A DNA stretch of 64,000 nucleotides from Panulirus ornatus (GCF_036320965.1 NC_092231.1:25505894-25569893); one strand, 5' to 3'. Shown: positions 1 to 13,120, numbered from the stretch's first letter. Program-made: numbers and translations. Notes: a model not told the origin generated them from the sequence alone.

Positions 1-1191
<1,191 letters not shown>

Positions 1192-1483
1192 ATCACTACC
1201 AATGAATGTGAATTGATCTGCACAAAGGATGTACATTACATTTCAATCTATTTTTTCTTTCAGGTAAGTTGCTGGATGTTAGGATCCTCCCGGTGTCTTG
1301 CCGTAAGTAAATTCTTCTCTTGAATCATTGTAAGTATTATAATGTAAGCAGGAAAGGTAAGGAACACTTTATTTTTCTGCAGTGAATATTTAGATCATAT
1401 GTATATTGTTAAGGAGAATAACGTGGATTTATATCATTGTTTTACGGTTGTCGAGCAGATATTTTCTCCTTCATCAACGAGCG

Positions 1484-1590
1484 TCCATGGTGTTGTGGTT
1501 GGTCTTGCTTGGTCTCTTGAGTCAGATACTGGCCTGCCCTGGTTCGAACCCTGGAAAGGGTAGTCGGCTCATAGGTGTAAATTTTGTTTG
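1484..1590 (+). mobile_element. tRNA-derived SINE head (probable)
   Basis: A near-canonical RNA polymerase III B box, GGTTCGAACCC, sits at about 1541-1551. It lies roughly 50 bases after a weak A-box-like stretch (GTGGTTGGTCTTGCTTGG), and the sequence starts with CCATGG. The spacing fits a tRNA-derived SINE promoter, but there is no proper cloverleaf or anticodon arm, so this is not a functional tRNA gene. The 3' limit is uncertain because the sequence runs into a possible retrotransposon relic on the other strand. Confidence 0.5.
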
Positions 1591-1760
1591 TTCTTCTCAG
1601 TTCAGAGAGCGCAAGGCAAGTTAATAGTAAGTGCTCGGTGTCTTCCTTGTGGTAGTTGCATCGTGGACGTGAAAGGTGTGGGATACGTTGAACAGGTGTT
1701 TGTGTGGGTTGGATGATGTCTGCAGCGTCGACGGGAAAGTGTGACTGATGTGTGTGAGGG
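1585..1760 (-). pseudogene. Possible LINE C-terminal Cys-motif relic
   Basis: The minus-strand frame reads RPRCNYHKEDTEHLLLTC. This fits the C-x2-C...HLL-x2-C cysteine/histidine motif found at the C-terminus of many Jockey/R1/I-group reverse transcriptase ORFs. Only this short motif and its flanks are recognisable. The upstream part of the frame runs into the GA/TA microsatellite. It could be chance, because the match is short. Confidence 0.4.
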
Positions 1761-1867
1761 GAGTGTGGGCTCTGGTGGGTGTATGTCTGGTGGGCTGAAG
1801 ACTGGGAAGGGGGGGGGGGTTGTTGTTTAGTGCTTGTCGAGTTTACTTCAACGTGTATATATTTTGT

Positions 1868-1975
<108 letters not shown>

Positions 1976-1984
1976 TCCCATCTT

Positions 1985-4400
1985 TATTCTGTTTGTGTCT
2001 CTCTTTTTCTCTGTGTGTCCTCCTCAATCCCTCTCTGTTTCACTTCTGATGTATTTCCACACTTCATCCTCATCTTCATCCTCCTGGTTAATGAGGAAGC
2101 AGGAGGTTGTCAGGTCCTTTGTAGTGAAGAGGAAGGAGGTTGTCAGTGGTTCCTGTTGTGAATATGCAAAGGTGGGCGAGAGTACATCCAATTCCTGTTG
2201 GTGTAGGGATGATAATGTGATCACACCCCTGTATAGTGAAGTTAGAAGGTAAGGAAGAGGTGTCATCCCTTGAAAGGTCGTGAGTTTATTGTGTATGGAG
2301 GGGATTTTCACCTCACTGTAGAGAAGTTAGTGGATAGGGAGGTGGTTGTCACTATCTCTGTTTTGAGGATTTAAGTGAGGTTGTAAAGATACCCCAAAGA
2401 CACGTCCGATAAGAACTGCATTATCTCCAGACGCCCAATGTGGAACGCCTGATGTAAACCAGAGATACGGAAGCCCCAATAATATCAAGACACAAGACAA
2501 TTTTCAACAATATTAGGTCTGTTTCGCAGAGGATGAAGATTGCCTTGTTGATGGACTGGAAATAATGTCACAGTTTTTGAGCAGTGGTCTTACCGAGATC
2601 CCATCATCCTCCATTTGACGAGCAGTAGGCTGGAAGATCCAGCCTCACATAAGTAGGTTGAAGGAGAGAGGAGGAGGAGGAGGAGGCCAGAGCAGCCTTC
2701 GTGACCCGAGGGCAAGACTCCGCCATTCTTCACCAGAACCTCACAAGTGATTCTCCTTCACATAAACCACGGACGATGGAGTCGTCGACAACGCCCATGA
2801 ATTCTTCGTGAATTCCATTTTCAGCAGGAGGAGTATTGACCGTGAACGAATCTGTGGGAAGTTTGAAGTCCAGCTCAGACAGGGTAGGACGATAATCCTG
2901 TACCTTGCCCGCCTTAGGGTGCAAATATCCCTCCATTATATAACCAGCGTCCTGCGATGAAGGAAGTAGCTTCAAACTAATGTACCTTCCCAGCTACGAT
3001 CTCCCTCTCACCACCTGAGGTTCCTCGTCGTCAAGTTGTTGTTCGCAACTACAGTTACCTGGAACCCATGTCGGCTTGTCCAGACCACTGCAGACACGAC
3101 CTCTTCCCACACATAACAATTTTTCCACAGTTCTTGTGTCACTACGAGAAGTTTTATGCTGTCAACAACTTCGAGAAAAATGGTGTCTCGTCCTTACAAG
3201 GACTTCTGGAGTTTCCTTGGGTTAGCATTCTGGAGTCACCCGAACCTATACGTGTGGGATCGTTGCGTGAACCGATGATGACCCATGTTTCTCTCAGGGG
3301 TACTCGTACCATAGGTTGAAAACCCTAGTTTCAGACTGTTTTCACGCCTGCTTTCAAATCCAAGCTTTACCTAATGCGATTATCTTGAAAGATCTGTGAG
3401 TGAATTGATAAATTTGAAAGCACTTAAATCTTATTAGACATTTCAAGTGTTTTGGGACAAACTCAAATGTGGTAAGTTGGAAAATATATTTTAGGATGTC
3501 AAAGAAATTGATTGGAAGACCGTACTGGCAGTATGATACACATGAATATAAACGTTCATTTTGGAATGTAAACATTAATTTGGGAATCAGATTTTGATAA
3601 TTGTTAGAAAGGTAGTACATGTTGTTATATTTATGATTGATACGTCACACTGTCTGGCCATTAGAATTCGAGTGATAGACAAAGATATTTGAAATATGAT
3701 TCTTCTTCAAGAAGGTAACCGGAAATTATGATGATCATTAAGAGAGAGATGAGCTGTTTTATCAGTTTATAACACTAATTATATTGAATGTTACCGTAGC
3801 GTCATGGTAAGCCAGAGTGTCTCATGATTACTGTGTGGCACTTAACAATTCGAGACTGGTCCGTTGTGCCGTCTCTTTCTTACCTTACACCGCTGAGCTT
3901 TGGATCATTTTTACCTTCTCATGTCTTCCTTAACTGCTACATCGTGACCCATTTTGTAAGGCTTATTCTATATATATGTATATATTCTCAGTTCTTTCTT
4001 CAGCCTATATCGTATTTTATCGAAGGCCTTGCTTGGAGGGAACTTTTGATCGTGCCATGCTACTTACATGAATAGAGAAAATGCAAATAAAACGAATCAT
4101 CATTACTAGAAAAAGAAGGATTAAGAATAGTTTGTAATGTGTTCAGTCGATATATGATTTGAAATTCGAGGATTTTTTTTTTTTTTTTTTTGCATATGTA
4201 AAAAGTCTATTGAAAAAGAAAATGGCTTCTGGTTTTTTACGTACGGTTAGGTATTACAGCTTTGGGATTTTTTTCTTTATTTATCCCAATGTGTATTGAG
4301 AACAGGATGACGACCCCCTGGTGGAGCAAATGTCAGCTAGTCAAGGCCCTTGTCAAGAGGGGTCGGCCTGAAGTGTCCATTACTCGGTGATTCCTGCCAG
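1985..4400. other. No recognised gene; unassigned sequence
   Basis: I could not assign a gene or repeat family here. The most protein-like frame is an 81-residue minus-strand ORF at 2730-2975 with balanced composition, but it has no motif I know and no splice context I can confirm. A poly-T run lies at about 4171-4190. The region could hold unique intergenic or intronic sequence. Confidence 0.5.
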
Positions 4401-4405
4401 TTTGC

Positions 4406-4406
<1 letters not shown>

Positions 4407-4442
<36 letters not shown>

Positions 4443-4451
4443 ACACACACA

Positions 4452-4529
<78 letters not shown>

Positions 4530-4555
4530 TACACACACACACAAACAAACAAACA
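4407..4555. repeat. (CA)n microsatellite, interrupted
   Basis: A CA tract with several CATACA interruptions, ending in AAACAAACAAAC. Frames through it are artefacts. Confidence 0.97.
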
Positions 4556-4577
4556 TTCTCAGAAACAGAAACAGAAC

Positions 4578-4703
<126 letters not shown>

Positions 4704-4788
4704 TAATGATCCCCTCCATTTCTCTATTCTCCTCTCAAGACAATCGTACCCACCAATAGAATTTTGCTGAAAATGGAACACGTCTTGT

Positions 4789-4791
<3 letters not shown>

Positions 4792-4855
<64 letters not shown>
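4792..4855. repeat. (TA)n-(TG)n microsatellite
   Basis: TA tract to 4829, then TG to 4855. It borders the 3' side of the minus-strand Jockey-like relic. Confidence 0.97.
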
Positions 4856-4869
4856 ATTAGACTTTTTTG

Positions 4870-7845
4870 GGGTCCCACATTGCTAAGGAAGGCAGGGTTA
4901 CAGGTCATTTTTTAAGTGATATGTGTTTGGCTCAGTAGTGTGTGTACAGGGTACCTGAGAGTGGACGTCTAGTGTCCTCAACCTGAAACTTTCATCTTGG
5001 CAAGAAGGACTTTGTGACGTGTTGTACTTTGTCATGTTGATGAGATGCTGAAGTTGGTGTTTGGAAACCAGACTAGAAAATATGATTTGTATGGGGAATT
5101 TAGTTCTAGATATGTATGTATGAGGACTGTAGTTTCGCATGTGTGTGTCTGCTGATGATATGGAGTTAGTTTTAGCTTAGTTAGGAGGATGGTCATCTAG
5201 CGTTGGTCGAGTTATTTTGAAGTGAACATGATGTGACAGTGGCGCTAGTTGGTGATATGGGCATCTGTGAGTATTTTTTTTTAGCTTTCTTGTGGGGGAA
5301 TGGTGGCCATTTTGATCAGGGGTTTGGTGGATGGATGGTTATGAAGTGGTTTGGCTTGGGGGGGGGGTTAAAGGTGTTGCATAGAATTGGCCACGGATCA
5401 TGTTAAGATGGGCTTGTATTGCAAGTCTTTTGTCTCATTGTGTTGATGTTGAATATTTGTGGTTCCTCAGCGACCAGTGATCGTTTTTCATGGCTATGTT
5501 TGTTTTGTGGTGTTTTTTGGTTTAGTTGTTTTTACCTTTGAACAGATGGATGACCTGTTACCTGAGGCATAGTTTTGAGTGACGCAGATGAGTTTTTTTT
5601 GTAAAGTGAACTGAAGGATTTTGTTCATCAAGGTCCTAGTAAGTGTTCTGAAGACGTTTAGTTATTTACTGGTTTTGTGTTATTGTTTATAATGTGGGGA
5701 GTGAATGTGTCTAGCGTGTGATACTTCATGTGATACTTCATGTGATACTTCATGTGATACTTCATGTGATACTTCATGTGATGCTTCATGTGATACTTCA
5801 TGTGATACTTCATGTGATACTTCATGTGATACTTCATGTGATGCTTCATGTGATGCTTCATGTGATACTTCATGTGATACTTCATGTGATACTTTATGTG
5901 ATGCTTCATGTGATGCTTCATGTGATGCTTCATGTGATACTTCATGTGATACTTCATGTGATACTTCATGTGATGCTTCATGTGATACTTCATGTGATAC
6001 TTCTTGTGATACTTCATGTGATACTTCATGTGATGCTTCATGTGATTCTTCATGTGATACTTCATGTGATACTTTATGTGATGGATGGTTTGTTGAGGGT
6101 AAATGGATGATCGTTGATGGGACTGGATGGAAGAATCCAAGTTGGATTCACGACTGCCAGTAATGAAGAGATTTGACGGTGGAATTTTTTGGAGATGCTT
6201 GCAAGCATTCAGTTTTGAGCAAGCCAGTGTTCTGTGTACATGATGTAGTGCTGGAGGTGTGTTGTTGATGTGGTGTCGGGTGTACTATAGTTTTATTGTA
6301 AGGACGTTAACATGTGAGAGGACTTTCACACTGTGGCTTTCAGGGGATTGAGAGTTTATATTGGAAGAGATTGAAGAAAGTTTAAGAAAGAACTGCACCC
6401 TGGTGAGCTCCACTGTAGAGCTCGAAGATATTGGGGGTTAAGCCATTGTGAATGACTCTGGTTCGACGGTCTACTGTTAAATTGCCTAACCATTTTATCG
6501 TCATTTCTGCGGAGGGTGGCGTCGAACTCTTATGTGTGAGGGGTAGGGAAGGAAACGATGTCGAATACTTTTTTGACATCTTCAACCACTAGTGTGAGAG
6601 GATGGATGTGGCTCGTTGAAACCATCTAGTATATGTATTTTGAGGACCAAGTGCCGGCTGATAGAGGAGTGTTTACGTCACCATGTTGTGCTGGTGAGTG
6701 GGATAATTTGATTTACTCGTTTTGTGGATCAGTTGTTCGAGGATGTTTTTGATGTTAGATGATAACAATGACGTGGGAAGTTAAGACGAATGGCGGGGGT
6801 TTGGTGTTCCAGGTTGGGTGTTTTCATTTCTGTTGGCAAGTTTCTAGATGTTTGGTATTATGTTGTGTAAGATCCAGGAGTTGCTTAAGATGTCTGTGTC
6901 CTCAGATTGTTGTTGGGCCGAAGTGTTTTATGTTGGCTCATATTTTGTTGTCATGGTCAGTTACACAGGAGTTCTTTCCAGTTTTAATTGAGTTGTGAGT
7001 GTCACTGTGGATTATGATTTGGAGACCAATTGTGTCATGGTGGATTTAGTGTTTGTTTCTCATGTTTATCCTGTTAAAGGAATATAATCAGTTTCCGAGT
7101 TACTGTTAAAAGTATTGTTTCCTGGGTACGTTTGTTTATTGTTTAGCAGATAAGGTTTTGTTGGTTTGGCTTAGAAATGCTTTATCAAAGTTCGTCAGGG
7201 TTGGATGATCTAGATTTGATGGTTCCTCAGTTAAGACAGAAATGTTTGAATGGTATTTATGTCTCAGTGTTTAGGTGATGATGTATTTCTTCTATGGTCT
7301 GTGTTGATGGTGGATGGTTTTGTCTGAGTGTATTTCTTTGTTTCACGAGGTTTGTAACATGCTTTCTGTGTTGGTGAGGTATGTGTGTTTCCTCTGGCAT
7401 AGGTGATAATATGGTTCTGATGGAAGGTGACACACGGACTTGGAAGTCATTTATGGTGACGTTTTGGAGGCTAGTTTCTGTGTATTTTGTATATGCTGGT
7501 TAATGTATGTTTCATGTAATATTTGTATTTCTTCTTTGAAGCTGTGTGAGTTACTAGTACAGGTGAAGTGTGGTAGGTGGTCAGACGAGTGTTTGCCAGG
7601 CGGTCCTTGTCTGCAATGTTAGAGTGCAAACAGTAATGTCTGGTGAGACAGGATTTTGGAGGTGATGGGTTGGGAGTTTGGTTGGTTTATTGTGTAGGAT
7701 TCAGTTGGGATCTTGGATGTGTGGATGTGAAATAAGCAGGAAGGTGGGTGCTGAAATCTCCGCGTGTGTTGGCCAGGCTTTGTGATATGGGGGATTGTAT
7801 CTGGGATGGGTAGAGCACAGCTCACCCAGCTGTTCATCCATCACA
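4870..7845 (-). pseudogene. Jockey-like non-LTR retrotransposon, decayed
   Basis: Reading the minus strand from 7845 down, fragments appear in the order of a Jockey-group ORF2. First come endonuclease pieces near 7660-7570 (SPDITV and SSDHLP, the SDH metal-site region). A linker/RT entry near 6870-6830 reads IPNI-stop-KLAN. RT palm material near 6490-6380 includes VDRRTRVIHNG and HQGAVLS, a decayed PQGAVLSP. WLAQNKLNACK lies near 6220, followed by FTPHI after the minisatellite at about 5690. A C-terminal QDESFRLRTL stretch lies near 4990. Many stops and frameshifts intervene, so it is an old dead copy. Family assignment rests on remembered motif order. The 12-bp minisatellite at 5715-6084 lies inside it. 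Confidence 0.7.
5715..6084. repeat. 12-bp minisatellite, about 31 units
   Basis: Tandem copies of TGTGATACTTCA with a recurrent A/G variant (ATAC versus ATGC) and rarer changes (CTTTAT, CTTCTT, ATTC). Twelve is divisible by three, so plus- and minus-strand frames stay open (CDTS and YHMK tetrapeptides). Those ORFs are repeat translation, not a gene. The array sits inside the Jockey-like reading frame. Each unit contains CATGTG, an E-box-type hexamer. Confidence 0.97.
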
Positions 7846-8087
7846 CACGGAGTTACGTTGAAGCACCACATCTGTGATAGACTTAGCCAGCCGACAGCAT
7901 GTAACTAACTAGTTACCCCAGAGGTGTCCATGCCCCGGGTCGGTGACAGGTAACCTTACCATGGGTTGGTACTTTGTTTTCTCGATATATGTTTTCATTA
8001 TATTGCTCATGGCAGCTCGAGTGTGGATGTGTGTAAATGAAGCCGTTGCTCGTTTGTTTCTGATGTCACCTGGCTAAGGTGGGGGAG

Positions 8088-8337
<250 letters not shown>

Positions 8338-8561
8338 CCTTAGGGATAGAGGAAAATGACACCCATGAATCACCTACGTGTCGTAGATGGCCACTCAGGG
8401 TAGCCGCGAGCTACGGTCAGGAAACCTTCCCTTCCTGTCTTATTACTGTGTCCAAAAGACGGAACACCGTAAGGAACCAATGGGAAGTTTTTCTCCCTGT
8501 AAAAGGGGTAGTCTTCTCCTTCCTTGGTTACCCGCTGAGGCTGGAAACTGCGAAAACAAGT

Positions 8562-8563
<2 letters not shown>
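8338..8563 (+). mobile_element. Short RTE-derived element (old, diverged copy)
   Basis: It starts CCTTAGGGATAG, keeps the ACGTGTCGTAGA core of the shared head, then CCAAAAGACGGAACA, and ends in a decayed stem-loop region. It is clearly more diverged than the copies at 11296 and 61390. (TA)n flanks both sides. Confidence 0.7.

Positions 8564-8638
<75 letters not shown>
8564..8638. repeat. (TA)n microsatellite
   Basis: About 37 TA units directly after the short element. Confidence 0.98.
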
Positions 8639-8641
<3 letters not shown>

Positions 8642-8974
8642 TGTATATGAAAGATATGTAATATTGAATTTTCCATTAATGATATCATCCTTGTCAACAT
8701 TCTCTAAAAATTTCCTTCACCTTTTTTTTCGTTGTCATGTGACCTCATGTATAGCGTATGAGTAAGGGAGTAGGTTTCTTGTGTGGCTCACATGTACATA
8801 CATCTCATGTATCTAAAGAAATAATTTAGACGATCTCAGACAAGATGGTACACCCACACACATCAACTTACACTGACGAGGTTAGCAACTGGGATCCTAC
8901 TGTATTGTTATTGTTAGTGAATATTATCATGGAATATCAGAGTAATTTTAAGTTTCATGGAAGCAAAGGAGCGA

Positions 8975-9190
8975 CATTAATGCAGTGGGAGTACATGGGA
9001 AAGATATGTTTAGCAGAAGATCTGAGAATCTGTGATGAAGTTGTGTGCTGGAGGACAGTACATGGGAAAGCCAGTTAACAGAAGACCTGATGGTTTATGA
9101 CGAAGTTATCTGCTGAAGGACAGTACATGGGAAGACCAGATAACAGAGGGACATAATGGTCTATGACGATATCATCTATCGAAAGACCTT
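8975..9190 (+). repeat. 65-bp satellite, locus 1 (~3 units)
   Basis: Units are spaced 65 bp apart (CTGGAGGACA at 9048, CTGAAGGACA at 9113). The core is GTACATGGGAAAGCCAG then AACAGAAGACCTGATGGT. The same repeat is found at 26821-26985 (same strand) and 50720-51105 (opposite strand). Confidence 0.85.
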
Positions 9191-9214
9191 ACCATTCTGT
9201 AAAACTGGAGCTAG

Positions 9215-9440
9215 TTTAGCAAAGCAGAGGACTCCTTCCCACCCACCACTATGGATGGGAAGCGAGCGGAGGACACTTCCTCCCCCACCACTATGGATGG
9301 AGACAAGATACTAAAGCAGAAGACTCCCTCCAACCCACCCAAAACTGTAGATGGAGACAGGATATTAAAGCAAAAGGCTCCTCCCTAGACCTACCCGCCA
9401 CGGTGAATGAAGATAGGATAGTAGAGCAGAAGGTTTGTAA
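9215..9440. repeat. Degenerate minisatellite, period ~40-57 bp
   Basis: Repeated AAAGCAGAAGACTCC and ATGGATGGAGACA words with uneven spacing. It lies next to the 65-bp satellite. Confidence 0.6.
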
Positions 9441-9784
9441 AGGCGATTATTATATTTTAAGATCATAGTCAATCAAGGAACCTTTCTTGCTCCACTGCTG
9501 AAAGCGCGCGCGCACACACACCCACACACACACACCTCACCTGACCTCTTAACAAGAAAGAACCATTAGTTTTACAGCTCACCCGGTGTTTTCTCTCATG
9601 CAGTATTAACCAGACTGTCCTCTGAGGCTGATGTGGGGTCCGGGGAGCTGGATATAAAGCTATGGATATCTTTTGTGACTCCTGTTAACTGGAGGTGACG
9701 GGTTGTGGGAGTTGAAGTCTCTCGGAGGGGTTCGTGGGTGTGGTGATCAAGAGAAGGTGAGGGAAATAGATGAGGAGGAATGAT

Positions 9785-9917
9785 ATGTAGCCTGAGGCTC
9801 TGCTGATGTTATGTAGCCTGAGGCACTGCTGATGTTATGTAGCCTGAGGCTCTGCTGATGTTATGTAGCCTGAGGCACTGCTGATGTTATGTAGCCTGAG
9901 GCTCTGCTGATGTTAGT
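9785..9917. repeat. 26-bp minisatellite, 5 units
   Basis: Five units of ATGTAGCCTGAGGCTCTG plus 8 bases. The units alternate strictly between GGCTCTG and GGCACTG, implying a 52-bp higher-order unit. Confidence 0.95.
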
Positions 9918-9984
9918 AAGGCTCACTACAGTGTCTCCTGTAGTGAGTAAGGAAATGTAGGCATCTCGGCTATGTTTTAACTTC

Positions 9985-9985
<1 letters not shown>

Positions 9986-10054
<69 letters not shown>
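9986..10054. repeat. (ATT)n microsatellite
   Basis: About 23 uninterrupted trinucleotide units. Confidence 0.98.
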
Positions 10055-10055
<1 letters not shown>

Positions 10056-10246
10056 ATTTATTAAAGTATTTATGATCACCCTGGGGCCAGCTTCTGTGAA
10101 AGTCTCCTGATGTTACTCAACATCTTTCTAAAGGCTACTTCCAGTAGCAGGAAAATGTAAACTCCTTTGGAGTGAGAAGTTCTTTGACGAGACGTTACTT
10201 TTAGTGATACAGCCTCGCTAGAAGTGACTCTTCACCCGCGTTGTAA

Positions 10247-10247
<1 letters not shown>

Positions 10248-10287
<40 letters not shown>
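10248..10287. repeat. (CA)n microsatellite
   Basis: About 20 CA units. Short TG tracts also lie at 10474-10501. Confidence 0.97.
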
Positions 10288-10288
<1 letters not shown>

Positions 10289-10684
10289 TTACAGTAAATT
10301 ATGAAATATTCGAGGGAGTATGTGTAAACATGTAAGGATGATAAATCATGAATTGCAGTGTGAAAGTATAGATGGATTTATATATGGGGGTGTGATTATG
10401 TGGACTGGGGTGGTGGTACTTTTTAAGATATGGAGCTTGTCTGAAAGTTTATATATTCATCTGTTTCCAGTTCATGTGTGTGTGTGTGTGTGTGTGTGTG
10501 GTGTAGGTTTGGGCGGGCTTCCCCCTCCCCCCTACTCCCCCCACTCGAGTGCTCTCCGGTGCGCTCTCTGCCTAGGGTACAGAAGATCAAATTAACTATG
10601 TCATTACTCGTTAATCACTCGTTTAATGTAATTAGTTGTATTGCCCCGGGAAGTATTACGTCAGTGGCCACCACCGCTGCCATC

Positions 10685-10689
10685 TATGT

Positions 10690-10731
<42 letters not shown>

Positions 10732-10773
10732 ACGCGCGTGTGTTTCTGTGTGCGCGTGTGTCTGTGTGTCTGT

Positions 10774-10837
<64 letters not shown>
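10685..10837. repeat. (TG)n compound microsatellite
   Basis: Two TG tracts (10685-10727 and 10776-10837) joined by a GCG/TCTG-interrupted stretch. Confidence 0.97.
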
Positions 10838-10839
<2 letters not shown>

Positions 10840-11227
10840 AGCGCGCCGTGTCCTGTATGATAAGTTCACTCGAGCCAATCAGCTTTAAAACTTTAAGTTC
10901 CCATCGTCGCTCTTACGTTCACGATGTCATCTTATGGTGTCAGAGAGTGTTACAGTCCACAGCATATCCTTCCCGGGCAGTGTGTGAGGGTAGAGGAGGC
11001 CACATGTAGATGGAGTAGTTCCTCTATCTACGTTTCAAGTTAGTGCGCCCTACAGGAGGGTTACAGCCCAGGCGCTCAACGTAGGAAGGTTAGAAGTATT
11101 AAGACTAGGAAGTGCGAGTTACGTGATGGTGTTGTTGTTGTGTGTGAGATGGAGGAAGTGTGTGCGTTTGTAAACATCGATCGTGTTTATTTGTTATCTT
11201 GCGTGATAACCACTTTGTTCCATATTT

Positions 11228-11230
<3 letters not shown>

Positions 11231-11269
<39 letters not shown>

Positions 11270-11295
11270 GGGGATATATATATATATATATATAT
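11231..11295. repeat. (TA)n with an isolated CCCTGGGGATA
   Basis: TA tract interrupted at 11266-11276 by CCCTGGGGATA, the exact first bases of the short RTE-derived element, which then starts in full at 11296. This may be a partial duplication of the element's 5' end made during insertion or by slippage in the TA tract. Confidence 0.9.
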
Positions 11296-11524
11296 CCCTG
11301 GGGATAGGGGAGAAAGAATACGTCCCACGTATTCCCTGCGTGTCGTAGAAGGCGACTAAAAGGGAAGGGAGCGGGGGGCTGGAAATCCTCCCCTCTCATT
11401 CTTTTTTTTTTTTCCAAAAGAAGGAACAGAGAAGAGGGCCAGGTGAGGATATTCCCTCAAAGGCCCAGTCCTCTGTTCTTAACGCTACCTCGCTATCGCG
11501 GGAAATAGCGAATAGTATGAAAAA

Positions 11525-11542
<18 letters not shown>
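11296..11542 (+). mobile_element. Short RTE-derived element (young copy)
   Basis: Complete copy. The head CCCTGGGGATAGGGG is followed by the ACGTATTCCC/GTGTCGTAGAAGGCGACT core, a T-run, CCAAAAGAAGGAACAGAG, CTCAAAGGCCCAGTCC, the CGCTACCTCGC stem-loop region and a 22-base A tail. The first ~180 bp align with the 5' UTR and first codons of the RTE at 18690, and the last ~45 bp with its 3' end. It has no ORF of its own. It is nearly identical to the copy at 61390, so it spread recently. (TA)n flanks both sides. Confidence 0.93.

Positions 11543-11581
<39 letters not shown>
11543..11581. repeat. (TA)n-(TG)n microsatellite
   Basis: Follows the A tail of the short element. Confidence 0.97.
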
Positions 11582-11799
11582 CCCTGTTAGCATGGCTTAA
11601 GAAAAAGGATAATATGAAAGAAGAGATATACGATGTTAAGCATCTGGATCCTTCACACTGAACCTGGCGTGTGCGTTTATGGTGTTTAATTACCTTTAGC
11701 CGCGCGAACCGGTCATTCTAAGCTGTCTGGCGGGCGTTATCCGTCTCTTTAGAGTATACTGGATATCATGTGACGTTACTTGTTATCTTCTTTCTGCCC

Positions 11800-12220
11800 T
11801 CACCTGATTGTGTGACTTCTGTCGTAACCTGGTAGTTATGTGACGCTGTTAATGGTGATCTGTTTGGTATCTCTCTATGGAATATTATGATTGGTATTTC
11901 CCTTTCTGATTGGTATTTTTCGTTCCGAATAAACTGATTTATATTTTTTTTGTGTGTGTGTGTGCGTAATCTGTTTGATGTTTTTAATTCTGAATAATAT
12001 GATTGGCGTTTTTCGTTTTGAATAATCTGATTGCTCTGTCTCGTTCTGAAAGGTAATCTGATTATTTCTGTTTTGTTTCTCACTGGTAATCTCTCTGTAA
12101 CATTTGTTCTGTGTTCTAACATGGGTGTTATTTTTCCGTTCTGAGTACACTGACCTGAGTTCTATAACTCCATCCCGGTGGCGATCTGATTGTCACATTA
12201 GCGTTCTGATTGGCAGTCCC
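11800..12220. repeat. Degenerate AT-rich minisatellite
   Basis: Repeated variants of TTCGTTCTGAATAATCTGAT and TGATTGGTATT with irregular spacing of roughly 30-36 bp. It is too diverged to count units. Confidence 0.5.
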
Positions 12221-12495
12221 ATGCCTCTGTCTTGATAATAGCAGCATCGCAGATCTCCCATAATTCACTCTGAAAGCAGTATAGCAAATCACATGTTAAC
12301 CGCATTTTTTTTCTTCTTTACGTAATTTCGTATCGCTGTTAAAGTGTTCAGGATCATAAACTTCTCTCTTTACGCTAATCTCTAATTAGTGTACATAATG
12401 CTGTATACCGCATGTATTCAAGCACATACAGTGGCCTACCACTATTGTGTATTTTTGAACATATAGTGCTCGTAAATTGAGGAAAACAATATCTT

Positions 12496-12498
<3 letters not shown>

Positions 12499-12571
<73 letters not shown>
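12499..12571. repeat. (TA)n microsatellite
   Basis: About 36 TA units. Confidence 0.98.
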
Positions 12572-12573
<2 letters not shown>

Positions 12574-12894
12574 ATGATTATGTATTGTCGCCTGATTATG
12601 TATTTTAGTATTTTGTTACTTGTTGATCCCGTAACGTCACTTGTCACGTTTCCTGGTGTTTCTGTTATCTGTTGTGTATGAGATATTGAACGGCTTCATC
12701 TGTATACAGACTATATTTTCTTATCATGTCCTTATCTCTTATTTCCTTTTAAGATAAACACACGTATAACGTCGTATCATCCAGTCGTTGCATTTTTGTT
12801 TAAGGCGTATTGTCAGTCTCTTGGTTTTTTTTTATTACATTGATAACCTTTTCTTTTAGAAAAATATAATTTCTTTTTTTGTAAATGATTCTCC

Positions 12895-13120
12895 TTGCGT
12901 AATTACCTTTTCGTGATTACCTACGCTTTCTCCGTTATACAGCTAATGAAACCTCTGTACATATGTTCTTCACATTCGCTACCTCGTAACTAAATTCATT
13001 CCATTCATCCACCATTATTATTTGATAAAAACTCCTTTTTTTTAACAGGTTTCGTAGATATTTTCTTGCTTTTGTTTTTTGGCCTTTGGTTGTTCTGCCC
13101 TTACATCATCTGAAGGACAT
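12895..13120 (-). mobile_element. Possible CR1/L2-like LINE 3' end, very decayed
   Basis: ATTACCTTTTCGTGATTACC followed by TTCATTCCATTCATCCACC resembles the minus-strand 3' ends at 22140 and 36098. Only these words are recognisable. Confidence 0.35.

Noticed and set aside
1541..1551. tRNA gene
   Set aside because: Good B box but no foldable cloverleaf or anticodon arm. More likely a SINE head.
2730..2975. 81-residue minus-strand ORF as a host gene or exon
   Set aside because: Balanced composition but no recognised motif, no clear splice sites and no second exon I can link. Left as unassigned.
5658..6163. Cys-Asp-Thr-Ser and Tyr-His-Met-Lys repeat proteins
   Set aside because: Direct translation of a 12-bp minisatellite lying in a LINE pseudogene.
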